Assembly: GCA_014190235.1 (NCBI GenBank)
Contig: BJGC01000002.1
Location: 1 to 64,000 of the forward strand
Length of the DNA stretch: 64,000 nt
Reading direction: 5' to 3'
Origin: Actinomycetes bacterium
Lineage (GTDB): Bacteria > Actinomycetota > Acidimicrobiia > Acidimicrobiales > Ilumatobacteraceae
Shown here: in pieces, positions 53,854-61,670 of the stretch
Layout: each line of letters starts with the position of its first letter
Position numbering within the stretch: the stretch's first letter is position 1
Notes under the pieces: generated by a model
Databases searched by the model: none
The model's input: the letters and a program-made list of their open reading frames with translations, nothing else
Told to the model about the DNA's origin: nothing
Translations under genes and position numbers: made by a program

Positions 53854-54636
53854 ATGGGAAAACTTGACGGGAAAATCGCCTGCATTACTGGTGGCACTCG
53901 CAGTATTGGACGAGCCATTGCCGAGGCATACCTAGCAGAGGGCGCAACAGTCGTTGTCAACGGTCGCGATGAAGCAAAAGGCAAGCAATGCCTGACAGAA
54001 CTGAATGCTGGCAAAAGAGCAGCCTTCTATGCCGGTGATGCTTCGTTGCAATCAACTGTTGAAGGATTGATTGACTACACAATCAGTACATATGGACAGT
54101 TGGATATTTGTTGTCTCAACTCGGGCGGAGTACAAATGACCGCACCGATTGCTCAAATGTCAGATGAAGAATGGAAACTCGAAGTTGACTGGAACCTGAA
54201 TCACGTATTCTGGGGTATGCGACGTGCGCTCAACCACATGATTCCGCGCAACTATGGACGCATCATCGTCACATCATCTGTTGAGGGAAAACTCGGCAAA
54301 CCCGGGATCGCTGGATACGCCACCACAAAGCACGCTGTCAATGGTCTTGTCAAGTCCGTAGCTCGCGAGGTGGGCACACTGGGCATCACCGTCAATGCAA
54401 TTCTGCCGGGCCTGATCGAGACCGACATTGTGCGCGACACTGGTCCTGCCTCAGCAATCGCTATGGGACTCGAAAGCTACGACGCAATGATTGGATTATT
54501 TACCCAAGAATCGGCGCTCAAGCGTCCGAACAAAGTCGAAGAAGTCGCGGCGGTCGCAGTTTTGATGGCCACCGATGCAGCCCGCAATATGACGGGGTGC
54601 CTCTTCCCTGTCGACGGTGGGACAATGCCCTATTAA
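53854..54636 (+). CDS. Short-chain dehydrogenase/reductase B (tandem pair)
   Basis: The 260-residue paralogue of SDR A has TGGTRSIGRAIAEAY, VVVNGRDEAKG, LNSGGVQMTAPIAQM (NSG instead of NAG), Ser in TSSVEGKLGKPG, YATTK and the ending MTGCLFPVDGGTMPY. A GGGAGAAAC site precedes the ATG. Divergence in the substrate loop (MGLESYDAMIGLFTQESALKRPN) suggests related but different substrates. Its stop shares TTAA with the convergent PEP-utiliser B gene. Confidence 0.88.
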   Translation: MGKLDGKIACITGGTRSIGRAIAEAYLAEGATVVVNGRDEAKGKQCLTELNAGKRAAFYAGDASLQSTVEGLIDYTISTYGQLDICCLNSGGVQMTAPIAQMSDEEWKLEVDWNLNHVFWGMRRALNHMIPRNYGRIIVTSSVEGKLGKPGIAGYATTKHAVNGLVKSVAREVGTLGITVNAILPGLIETDIVRDTGPASAIAMGLESYDAMIGLFTQESALKRPNKVEEVAAVAVLMATDAARNMTGCLFPVDGGTMPY

Positions 54637-56387
54637 GAACTGCCGACGGGTAGCGCCACAATCGTCACAGAACCCGTCGAACCGTCAATTGAAATAGTTG
54701 CTCCATCGGCAATACGTTGGGTTGCATCTATCACGGACACAACGCATGGAATGCCAAGTTCTCGGCTCACGATGGCTGCATGACTCGCCACCGCTCCAAT
54801 ATTGACGACGACACCCGCAACAGATAAAAAGAGCACCGCCCATGACGGATCTGTTGTGGGCGCAATCAAAATATCGTTGGGTTGAATATCGTTTGCATCA
54901 GATGGATCCAAGATAACGCGCGCTGTTCCGGTCACAATTCCTTGAGCGCCGGCTGCACCTTGCAACACATCTCCAACTGCGGCAAGAGTCACGACAGACA
55001 CGGCGTCTCGTCTCAGCCATTTTGAAATTGGTGGTACTCCTTGCTTGAGGCCGACAATGTAGGGCGGCACAAGTTGGGAAAGTTCAAAAAAAGCCATGTC
55101 TCGCTCGGAGATTGTTTCTACAAATGACGGAGGATCTTGTAAAAAGTCATCTAACTCTGAATCGAGCAACATAAAGATCTGCTGCGTGCTAGTGATCACG
55201 CCTCGGTCAACCATTCGTTCACCTAGTTGCATCATGGCTAATTTTGCTTCGTGGATCACGCGAATACAGGCACTTTTTCCCATTTCACGTAAAGAATAGA
55301 ACAGCGTTGCTGACGCAAGTCCAGATTGAAAAGTAGCGACCATGTCGGAATCATGCGACATCAATGCAGACAGTTCGCTCACGAGCATTTCTCGATTCGC
55401 CAGATTGATTTGCCGAGCGACATGGGGTGAACGATCAAGTGTTTGAAATCTCAGCCGTTCAAGCATTGCTAACGGCAACTCCGGCGCAGTAAACCATGAA
55501 TGTGACCTCATATCCCACTCATTTGGACCGCGGTGTCCGTGAGCGACAAGCAGTGTCTCCCATGACTCCAGAAACATATGCGCATCTGACGATTGTGATG
55601 CACCAAGACGATCAATCAACCCTGTCACCCCTTGATTAAATGCGTCAGTCAAAATGACAGACCCAGCGACAGCACGACTAAGATCCCACATTGCCAACGA
55701 TGATTCGGCGGATTCGACCGCTCCTATCGCTGCCATTACCTTGACAGCATCTTGTCCGCGTCCGACTGCATCACACATTGCCTGCACAGCACCAGGACCA
55801 AGCGATGCTCCTAATGCAACTTGGCAATACGATGCCCACACCTGTTCAATCAACGGCGCCATCGCTCGCGCACGACGAACCAAATCATCGTCAGTCGCGC
55901 TCAAAAGATCGGGTCGCTCCTGCGCAGTGCGCCGAGATAGTTCTGCACATTGCTCCATCGCCTCAAATCGCTGTGCACTCATCACCCATGCCATCGTGTT
56001 GGCAAGTTTTTCTGACTGCTTTGCATTTTCGTCATCGGGATGTGGTTCATAGTCGGGAACTCCAGGATGATCCCCGAAATAGGCTTGATCGATCGCAGCC
56101 GGAGTTGCTCCTGGCATGCGACAGCCCATCAATCGAGGCAACGAAAGTTGGTTATAAAAATATCCACCCCAGTTACCAAATACTTCGGGTGGGTTTAAGG
56201 CAAACTCGCTGCGTTCCAGAACTCCAAAATCAACAAATCCTTGCGCAACTCCTGGAATACATCCCTGTATCCAGCCAAGACTCCATCCCAATGGGCTAAA
56301 CGGATCGGGACCTACTTCGTCAGCATTGGCACGCGTGTAATAGGGAAACCGTTCGCTAATTTGTGTATCAGTGATCCAACGGTCCAC
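54633..56387 (-). CDS. PEP-utiliser (dikinase) protein without ATP-grasp domain, copy B
   Basis: The 584-residue paralogue of copy A shares FPYYTRANADEVGPDPFSPLGW near the start, GHRGPNEWDMRS in the middle, GAQGIVTGTARVILDPSDA and the phosphohistidine motif SHAAIVSRELGIPCVVS (His536). It too lacks the ATP-binding domain. The frame opens at GTG 56420, but GTG 56387 has AGGGGGA about 6 bases upstream and aligns with the start of copy A (WITD), so it is preferred. Opposite orientation to copy A places the two SDRs between them. The partner kinase domain and substrate are unknown. Confidence 0.83.
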   Translation of the reverse strand: MDRWITDTQISERFPYYTRANADEVGPDPFSPLGWSLGWIQGCIPGVAQGFVDFGVLERSEFALNPPEVFGNWGGYFYNQLSLPRLMGCRMPGATPAAIDQAYFGDHPGVPDYEPHPDDENAKQSEKLANTMAWVMSAQRFEAMEQCAELSRRTAQERPDLLSATDDDLVRRARAMAPLIEQVWASYCQVALGASLGPGAVQAMCDAVGRGQDAVKVMAAIGAVESAESSLAMWDLSRAVAGSVILTDAFNQGVTGLIDRLGASQSSDAHMFLESWETLLVAHGHRGPNEWDMRSHSWFTAPELPLAMLERLRFQTLDRSPHVARQINLANREMLVSELSALMSHDSDMVATFQSGLASATLFYSLREMGKSACIRVIHEAKLAMMQLGERMVDRGVITSTQQIFMLLDSELDDFLQDPPSFVETISERDMAFFELSQLVPPYIVGLKQGVPPISKWLRRDAVSVVTLAAVGDVLQGAAGAQGIVTGTARVILDPSDANDIQPNDILIAPTTDPSWAVLFLSVAGVVVNIGAVASHAAIVSRELGIPCVVSVIDATQRIADGATISIDGSTGSVTIVALPVGSS

Positions 56388-56470
56388 GTGTAATCCCCCT
56401 AGCAATGCCTTACGAGCCACAGTGTATTGCGACTCGCTTGACTTCTTGAACTTGACATAGATTACTGCGA

Positions 56471-57253
56471 GTGAATATTTCCAATCAATTTCGTCTAGAT
56501 AATTGCGTTTCAGTGGTCACGGGAGGCGGACAAGGAATCGGTCGGGCAATTGCGTGGGCTCTGGCAGATATCGGAAGCGATGTAGTCATCAATGCTCGTC
56601 GCATTGCTGATCTTGAAGTCACTGCTGCCGGAATCCAAGAACGCGGTCAGCGCGCACTCATCGTCGCCGGAGATATTCGTGATTTCTCTGAGGTCGTTGC
56701 CGACCGCACGATGGCTGAGTTCGGGCGCGTCGACATATGGGTAAATAACGTCGGTGGATCGGATGACAAAACAACACGAGCGCTCATTGACACACCGGAT
56801 GACGTGTTTCGATCTCAACTCGAACTCAATCTCACCTCTGCGTTTCAAGGCTGTAAAGCCGCGGCCAAACGGATGACCAATGGCGGCTCAATCATCAACA
56901 TCTCATCGGGTGCTGGTACTCGTGGGTCACCATTTACCGGACCCTATGCCGCTGCAAAGGCAGGCATGAACAATCTCACTCAAACCCTTGCACTTGAACT
57001 TGCGCCCTCTATCCGTGTCAATGCCGTTGCCCCCGGTCCAGTTGTTACCGAAGCATTTATAGATGTTCTCAATGTCGAATCTGAACTTGACGACATTGCC
57101 GCAACTATTCCACTTGCACGCCTAGGCACACCTCAAGATATTGCAGCTGCAGTGGTGTACTTTGCTACACCAGCATCCTCATGGATCACTGGTCAACTGC
57201 TGCTCGTGGCGGGTGGACGCACGCAGCGAACCCACACATACAAACCTAAATAG
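56471..57253 (+). CDS. Short-chain dehydrogenase/reductase C
   Basis: The 260-residue SDR starts at GTG 56471 and has TGGGQGIGRAIAWAL, VNNVGGSDDKTT at the NAG position, Ser in NISSGAGTRGSP, YAAAK and an altered ending ITGQLLLVAGGRTQRTHTYKPK, where the usual DGG reads AGG. It belongs to a different SDR branch from A and B. It diverges from PEP-utiliser B with an 83-base gap that may hold promoters for both. A GCGCG-AAG-CGCGC hairpin begins at its stop, with T-rich sequence about 13 bases further, a weak terminator candidate. Confidence 0.87.
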   Translation: MNISNQFRLDNCVSVVTGGGQGIGRAIAWALADIGSDVVINARRIADLEVTAAGIQERGQRALIVAGDIRDFSEVVADRTMAEFGRVDIWVNNVGGSDDKTTRALIDTPDDVFRSQLELNLTSAFQGCKAAAKRMTNGGSIINISSGAGTRGSPFTGPYAAAKAGMNNLTQTLALELAPSIRVNAVAPGPVVTEAFIDVLNVESELDDIAATIPLARLGTPQDIAAAVVYFATPASSWITGQLLLVAGGRTQRTHTYKPK

Positions 57254-57270
57254 CGCGAAGCGCGCCTGGG

Positions 57271-57372
57271 CTAGGCTTTCTTTTTTTCGTTCTTTTTAAG
57301 ACGCTTTTCTTTCAATGAAAGCTTTGCTTCTTTCTTCTGTGTCGGCTTATTTTTTTGCTCTTTGTTTGCCAC
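57271..57372 (-). CDS. Very small basic Lys-rich protein (33 aa)
   Basis: A 33-residue frame starts at GTG 57372 with GGAG 7 bases upstream and ends at TAG 57271. It begins MANKEQKNKPTQKKEAK, has a SLKEKRLKKNEKKKA end, and about half its residues are Lys or Glu. The charge pattern resembles small unannotated proteins seen in actinobacteria with a conserved LKEKR core (from memory, not checked). It occupies the otherwise empty gap between SDR C and the next SDR. Possible RNA- or ribosome-associated helix; function unknown. Confidence 0.55.
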   Translation of the reverse strand: MANKEQKNKPTQKKEAKLSLKEKRLKKNEKKKA

Positions 57373-57562
57373 GATGTCTCCGTTTCGTTGTGCGAATTAT
57401 CATCGCCTGATACAAGTACCTTAGCCCTGTAGGAGTCCTTGATTCGGCACACCACAAAGAGAGGATTCTGGCCTGAACCTCGTGGCCTTCCCCCAACGAA
57501 GTCATTGCCCTATCTTTTTACTAGTCTTTGATCTCGCTGGCGAATCTTCAAAGGAGAATCAC

Positions 57563-58312
57563 ATGTCTAAGACCGTCCTCATTACTGGTGCAGGTTCAGG
57601 CTTCGGAAAAGGAGCAGCAGTCGCACTTGCAGCGCGTGGTCACCATGTAATTGCCACCACTGAAACCGTTGAACAGGCCAAAGAACTCTCCTCACAACAT
57701 CCAGAACTACGCGTCGAAAAGATCGACATCACGAATATGGCTGATGTGCAAAAAATACGTGACTGGCCCGTTGATGTCCTCATCAATAATGCCGGTTATG
57801 GACAAACAGGCCCTATGTCGGATGTTCCCCTCGATCGCTTGCGTCGAGTATTTGAAGTCAATGTATTTGGCACCGTCGCCATCACGCAGGCGACACTTCC
57901 ACAAATGGCAGCTCGCGGTTCTGGACGCATCATCATCGTGTCCTCCATTGCTGGCAAATTTGCCGCACCCGGCTTCGGACCCTACGCAATGAGCAAACAT
58001 GCCCTCGAGGCCATGGGCAAGGCAATGCGCCCAGAACTGGCCCCACAAGGTATTGACGTCTGCTTACTCAACCCTGGCCCGTACAACACCGGGTTTAATG
58101 ACCGCATGGCTGACTCCATGTGGGAGTGGTTCAATGACTCATCAATCAATGCACCCGCCAAAGAAATTCATCAGGCCGTGGGTCAAATGGTGACAACAAA
58201 CCAAATGGATCCTGAAGAAGTAGTGACGCGTATGGTTGAACTTGTCGAAGCAGAAACAACAACAGAAAATAATTTTGTGCCAGAGGCGATTGTGGCAATG
58301 CTCAACTTGTAG
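57563..58312 (+). CDS. Short-chain dehydrogenase (classical, oxidoreductase type)
   Basis: The 249-residue SDR has [31 protein letters not shown], Ser in [15 protein letters not shown] and YAMSK, then [12 protein letters not shown]. The G-F-G cofactor loop and NAGYG place it near the SDR group of 17-beta-hydroxysteroid dehydrogenase-like oxidoreductases. An AAGGAGAATC site precedes the ATG at 57563, which settles the start against a longer upstream frame. The substrate is unknown. Confidence 0.88.
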   Translation: MSKTVLITGAGSGFGKGAAVALAARGHHVIATTETVEQAKELSSQHPELRVEKIDITNMADVQKIRDWPVDVLINNAGYGQTGPMSDVPLDRLRRVFEVNVFGTVAITQATLPQMAARGSGRIIIVSSIAGKFAAPGFGPYAMSKHALEAMGKAMRPELAPQGIDVCLLNPGPYNTGFNDRMADSMWEWFNDSSINAPAKEIHQAVGQMVTTNQMDPEEVVTRMVELVEAETTTENNFVPEAIVAMLNL

Positions 58313-58331
58313 AAATACTTCTAGTGATACA

Positions 58332-59222
58332 TTGACTGCCATCGAACCAGTCAAGATTCTCCTCTTTTACAAGTTCACACCGTTAGCAGACCCTGAAGCC
58401 ATTCGCTTATGGCAACGCACTCTCTGTGAGAACTTGGAGTTAACAGGTCGCATCATCATTTCAAAAGATGGCATCAACGGCACCGTCGGCGGAAGCTTAA
58501 GTGCAATCAAAAAATATCGTCGAAGCACATGTGAGTTTGCTCCATTTCGAGATATTGACTTCAAATGGTCAGATGGAATTGGAGGCGATTTCCCTCGTCT
58601 AGCGGTTCGAGTTCGTGAAGAAATCGTCACCTTCGGCGTGCCAGATGAAGTAGTCGTTGATCACCAAGGCATCGTCGGTGGAGCAACTCATCTCACCCCC
58701 CATGAGCTCCACGCGCTTGTCGATCAACGTGGTGATGAACTCGTGTTCTTTGATGGACGCAATGAATTTGAGTCTCGTATCGGACGATTTAAAAATGCTG
58801 TGATTCCAAATATCAAAACGACACCCGAATTTGTTCAAGAACTTGAGAGCGGCAAGTTCGACCATCTCAAAGACAAACCAATCGTCACCTACTGCACGGG
58901 CGGTATCCGGTGCGAGGTCTTGTCGGTGATTATGAAAAATCGCGGTTTTCAAGAGGTCTATCAAATGGACGGAGGAATCGTGCGATACGGCGAGACGTTC
59001 GGTGACTCACATCTTTGGGAAGGTTCGCTCTATGTCTTTGACTCACGACTCAAAATGGACTTCAGTGAAAACCCACAAATCATCGGGAAATGTCAGTCGT
59101 GTGATGAGCCGACGAACCAATTCCACAACTGTTCTGATCCTGCGTGCCACACGTTGACTCTTGTGTGTGATTCGTGTTGGCAACTACATCCGTTAGTGCA
59201 ATGCGAAACTTGTCTCGCCTAG
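58332..59222 (+). CDS. trhO: tRNA uridine(34) hydroxylase TrhO (rhodanese-like)
   Basis: TrhO makes 5-hydroxyuridine at the wobble position of some tRNAs. The 296-residue protein has an N-terminal ferredoxin-like domain ([29 protein letters not shown]), the rhodanese domain with active Cys188 in [12 protein letters not shown], and a C-terminal Cys-rich zinc-like region (CQSCDEP, CSDPAC, CDSC, CETC). The frame opens inside the upstream SDR gene; TTG 58332, after that gene's stop, gives the family N-terminus. A small hairpin (TAGAA-ATAC-TTCTA) sits at the SDR stop just upstream and could limit access to the start. Confidence 0.88.
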   Translation: MTAIEPVKILLFYKFTPLADPEAIRLWQRTLCENLELTGRIIISKDGINGTVGGSLSAIKKYRRSTCEFAPFRDIDFKWSDGIGGDFPRLAVRVREEIVTFGVPDEVVVDHQGIVGGATHLTPHELHALVDQRGDELVFFDGRNEFESRIGRFKNAVIPNIKTTPEFVQELESGKFDHLKDKPIVTYCTGGIRCEVLSVIMKNRGFQEVYQMDGGIVRYGETFGDSHLWEGSLYVFDSRLKMDFSENPQIIGKCQSCDEPTNQFHNCSDPACHTLTLVCDSCWQLHPLVQCETCLA

Positions 59223-59239
59223 CGCTACACCGTCAATAG

Positions 59240-59311
59240 AGGCGACGCTGGGAATCGAACCCAGATACAGGGCTTTGCAGGCCCTTGCCTAAACCATTCG
59301 GCCACGTCGCC
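59240..59311 (-). tRNA. tRNA-Cys(GCA)
   Basis: Acceptor stem GGCGACG/CGTCGCC, anticodon stem AGGGC/GCCCT with loop CTGCAAA (anticodon GCA), T-arm CTGGGTTCGATTCCCAG, and discriminator U73 as expected for cysteine tRNA. The CCA end is not encoded (genomic CTA follows), unlike the tRNA-Leu in this window. Confidence 0.96.
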
Positions 59312-59407
59312 AACGTAGTTGATTACTCCCCTACGAACTCATCAAACTAGCCGAAAAACGCTTCAAATCCACGCTTAGGGGAATGCCATCACGCTGTTCA
59401 AGGCTAA

Positions 59408-61669
59408 CTATGAAGGCGCGCCAACATATGTGATTGTCGGAGACGATGGGTTGCCGGTTGCAATCGCTAATGCGACTTGGTGTGGGCCTGGCGTCAACGA
59501 TGATGACGCGATGATACTCAGAAATGAAACTTTACTGCCCGCTTTAGCGGAACTCACTTCGCCGATCATTCCTGCAACATGACCGTCTACTAGAACAAGT
59601 CCAAGAGCATCACTTGACATCTTTGATGTGAACGTAATTGATCCCTTTAAGGCAATCGGAATGTCTGCAAAACGATCGCCGCTGATGTTGCCAAACTTCT
59701 CTTCTTGTTCAAGACTCCATTTTGATATTCGTGTCTCGCGTGCGATTGTTGCTGCGACCGGGAACTTCATCAACGATCCATATGGGACGATGCCTGAAAT
59801 GCCGTCGACTCCACTATTGAACGAAACCCACTGATCGTATTTGTTTGCTCGTGTCTGCAAAGACTCAACACTCGACATGAGTTCAGTTCGACCTGTAAGC
59901 CACGTGATTGTCCTGGCTTGTCGTTGAGGACAATTATTGAGCAAACTTTGGCCGTCGTATATCCAGCCGGCATCGATGCCCTTGACGGCTGAAATTGTTG
60001 GCAGGATGTCAACGGCCATCACGGGACAATCATTTGTTTCGAAAACGGTTTGGTCTGGATACTTAATAAACAGCGGAACACGGTAGAGGTCTTCCATCGT
60101 GTCAATTCGCGTGGCATTGGTGTCGCGCTTATGCTCACCGGGTTCAAGGGTGACTCCGTGATCGGCTGTCACGATCAGCATTGTGCGGTCCCAGTTCTTT
60201 GACGCCCGCAACTTAGCGACAAGATCTCCAATAATCGTGTCAGTAGCCGCATACTGATGCAGGAACTTTTGATACTGATCACGACTTGCATCTATCTCTT
60301 TGGGATTATCCGAATCGTAATTTGGTTTTGCAGAAGTTCGACCATCAGATGTGAGATTCCATGGTCGATGCGGCAGCAATACGTGTGCAAAATGCAGGGT
60401 TGGAATTGCTTGCTCTGTCGCCCTTTTCGTCAGCGTCTCTACTCTCAACACCTGAGACACAGGACCACTTGATCTCCACTTTAATTTTGACTCTTTCATG
60501 GTCTCAGTTGATTCATATTGGATGCTTGGCGGGCTTGAGTTCCCCTGTGGCAACACATCAGGTGCAACGCTCGAATCGGCTGATGATATTTGATCACCGC
60601 TGGCCGCAGTGCCGCCAAAGTTTCCCCACGCTTCATCGATTGTCGGCAAATGCTGACGCAGGCCTTTAGGTAATAATTTATGCCCGAGGACTATTGATGT
60701 GTCCCGAAGAAATCTCCCGAACTCGGACGTCTCTTTAGCCTGTTCTATGTCAGCGTCTTCTGGAGAGTTGTTGTCCACGGGCGTCGTGTCATCGGACGGC
60801 GATACTGCTGCTTTTTCACAGAGTTGTTTTGGACACAGAGACGTCATGATTTCTTGAACGTCCATTGCCATATTGCCGCCAAGAAGAGTGAAGAGGTTCT
60901 TTGGATAATTGACAAGCAATGGTGCTGGGTTCTTGTTTGGCAAGATCCCCGTCAAGATTGACGGCACTGCTGATGTCGTGTATTGCGATGATGCAACATC
61001 ATTTCGATACCAAGTGCTTGAGTTTGCTAACGACGCAAATCCTGGGAACCGTAAAGAGTTTATTTTCCCATCCGCATTAAGCAACGGGAACAATGGAGCT
61101 TCATCCAGGATTACCATAACAACGCTGACATCTGCCCGTGGAGTAACTGCACTCGTTGGCTCTTTATTGATCACCACATCTGCTGCACCAATATCTGCAA
61201 CCCAGACCACGTCTTTTACAGAGATTGCAAACATCGCAATGACGATCAGACTGAGTGGCGACATCAGACGAACCCACGAGCCCACTGCATCCCAGTTGAC
61301 ATACACCCTCAATAGACCAAAGGCCAGCACAGCTGTTATGCAAAGAGCCACAGGCCACGCCCCAAAAGATACCGTTCTGAGCAGGAGCAGCACGATTAAC
61401 CAAAGGCAGATAAATACAAAGAAATTGTGAGCATGTTTACGTAGACGAGGGAAAATAGATCCAATCAAGACTTCGCCGATGGACATCAGCATCGGGGGCA
61501 AAAGAATGATGATGAGCCCGAAGAACAGTACTTGCGAGCCACTGATACGCGAACTAAGGAAAATTGTCAGATTGTCGCCATACAGTTGCAGAATCGGCTG
61601 AGCAATTGCCACGGTTGTTAAGACGATGTAGACAAGAAAATGTCGTAACAGAACACGATCTCTAGTCAT
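59408..61669 (-). CDS. Sulfatase-fold membrane transferase-like protein 2
   Basis: The 753-residue paralogue of the proteins at 40499 and 61671 has about five transmembrane segments with signature AIAQPILQLYGDNLTIF, metal-site candidates Asp189/Glu190 in VILDEAPL, Thr231 in QYTTSAVPSI, LPHRPWNLT and TADHGVTLEPG. It carries an extra Ser/Thr/Pro/Glu-rich insert of about 60 residues (around 300-420, with TPVDNNSPEDADIEQAKE) that the other two lack. No sulfatase Cys/Ser-x-Pro-x-Arg motif is present. The C-terminal region again has LVLVDGHVAGMIGE and LTPGPHQVALAI. One base separates it from the upstream paralogue, so they are one operon. Confidence 0.85.
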   Translation of the reverse strand: MTRDRVLLRHFLVYIVLTTVAIAQPILQLYGDNLTIFLSSRISGSQVLFFGLIIILLPPMLMSIGEVLIGSIFPRLRKHAHNFFVFICLWLIVLLLLRTVSFGAWPVALCITAVLAFGLLRVYVNWDAVGSWVRLMSPLSLIVIAMFAISVKDVVWVADIGAADVVINKEPTSAVTPRADVSVVMVILDEAPLFPLLNADGKINSLRFPGFASLANSSTWYRNDVASSQYTTSAVPSILTGILPNKNPAPLLVNYPKNLFTLLGGNMAMDVQEIMTSLCPKQLCEKAAVSPSDDTTPVDNNSPEDADIEQAKETSEFGRFLRDTSIVLGHKLLPKGLRQHLPTIDEAWGNFGGTAASGDQISSADSSVAPDVLPQGNSSPPSIQYESTETMKESKLKWRSSGPVSQVLRVETLTKRATEQAIPTLHFAHVLLPHRPWNLTSDGRTSAKPNYDSDNPKEIDASRDQYQKFLHQYAATDTIIGDLVAKLRASKNWDRTMLIVTADHGVTLEPGEHKRDTNATRIDTMEDLYRVPLFIKYPDQTVFETNDCPVMAVDILPTISAVKGIDAGWIYDGQSLLNNCPQRQARTITWLTGRTELMSSVESLQTRANKYDQWVSFNSGVDGISGIVPYGSLMKFPVAATIARETRISKWSLEQEEKFGNISGDRFADIPIALKGSITFTSKMSSDALGLVLVDGHVAGMIGEVSSAKAGSKVSFLSIIASSSLTPGPHQVALAIATGNPSSPTITYVGAPS

Positions 61670-61670
61670 T

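Noticed and set aside
56452-56457. Perfect TTGACA promoter element before SDR C
   Set aside because: The matching -10 would fall inside the coding sequence, after the only suitable start codon.
57253-57295. Rho-independent terminator after SDR C
   Set aside because: The GCGCG-AAG-CGCGC stem is short and the T-rich stretch begins too far downstream; this stretch also encodes the end of the small protein on the other strand.
59327-59382. TCCCCTA/TAGGGGA inverted repeat upstream of tRNA-Cys
   Set aside because: Arms are about 42 bases apart with no supporting stem or T-run; probably chance, kept only as a note.
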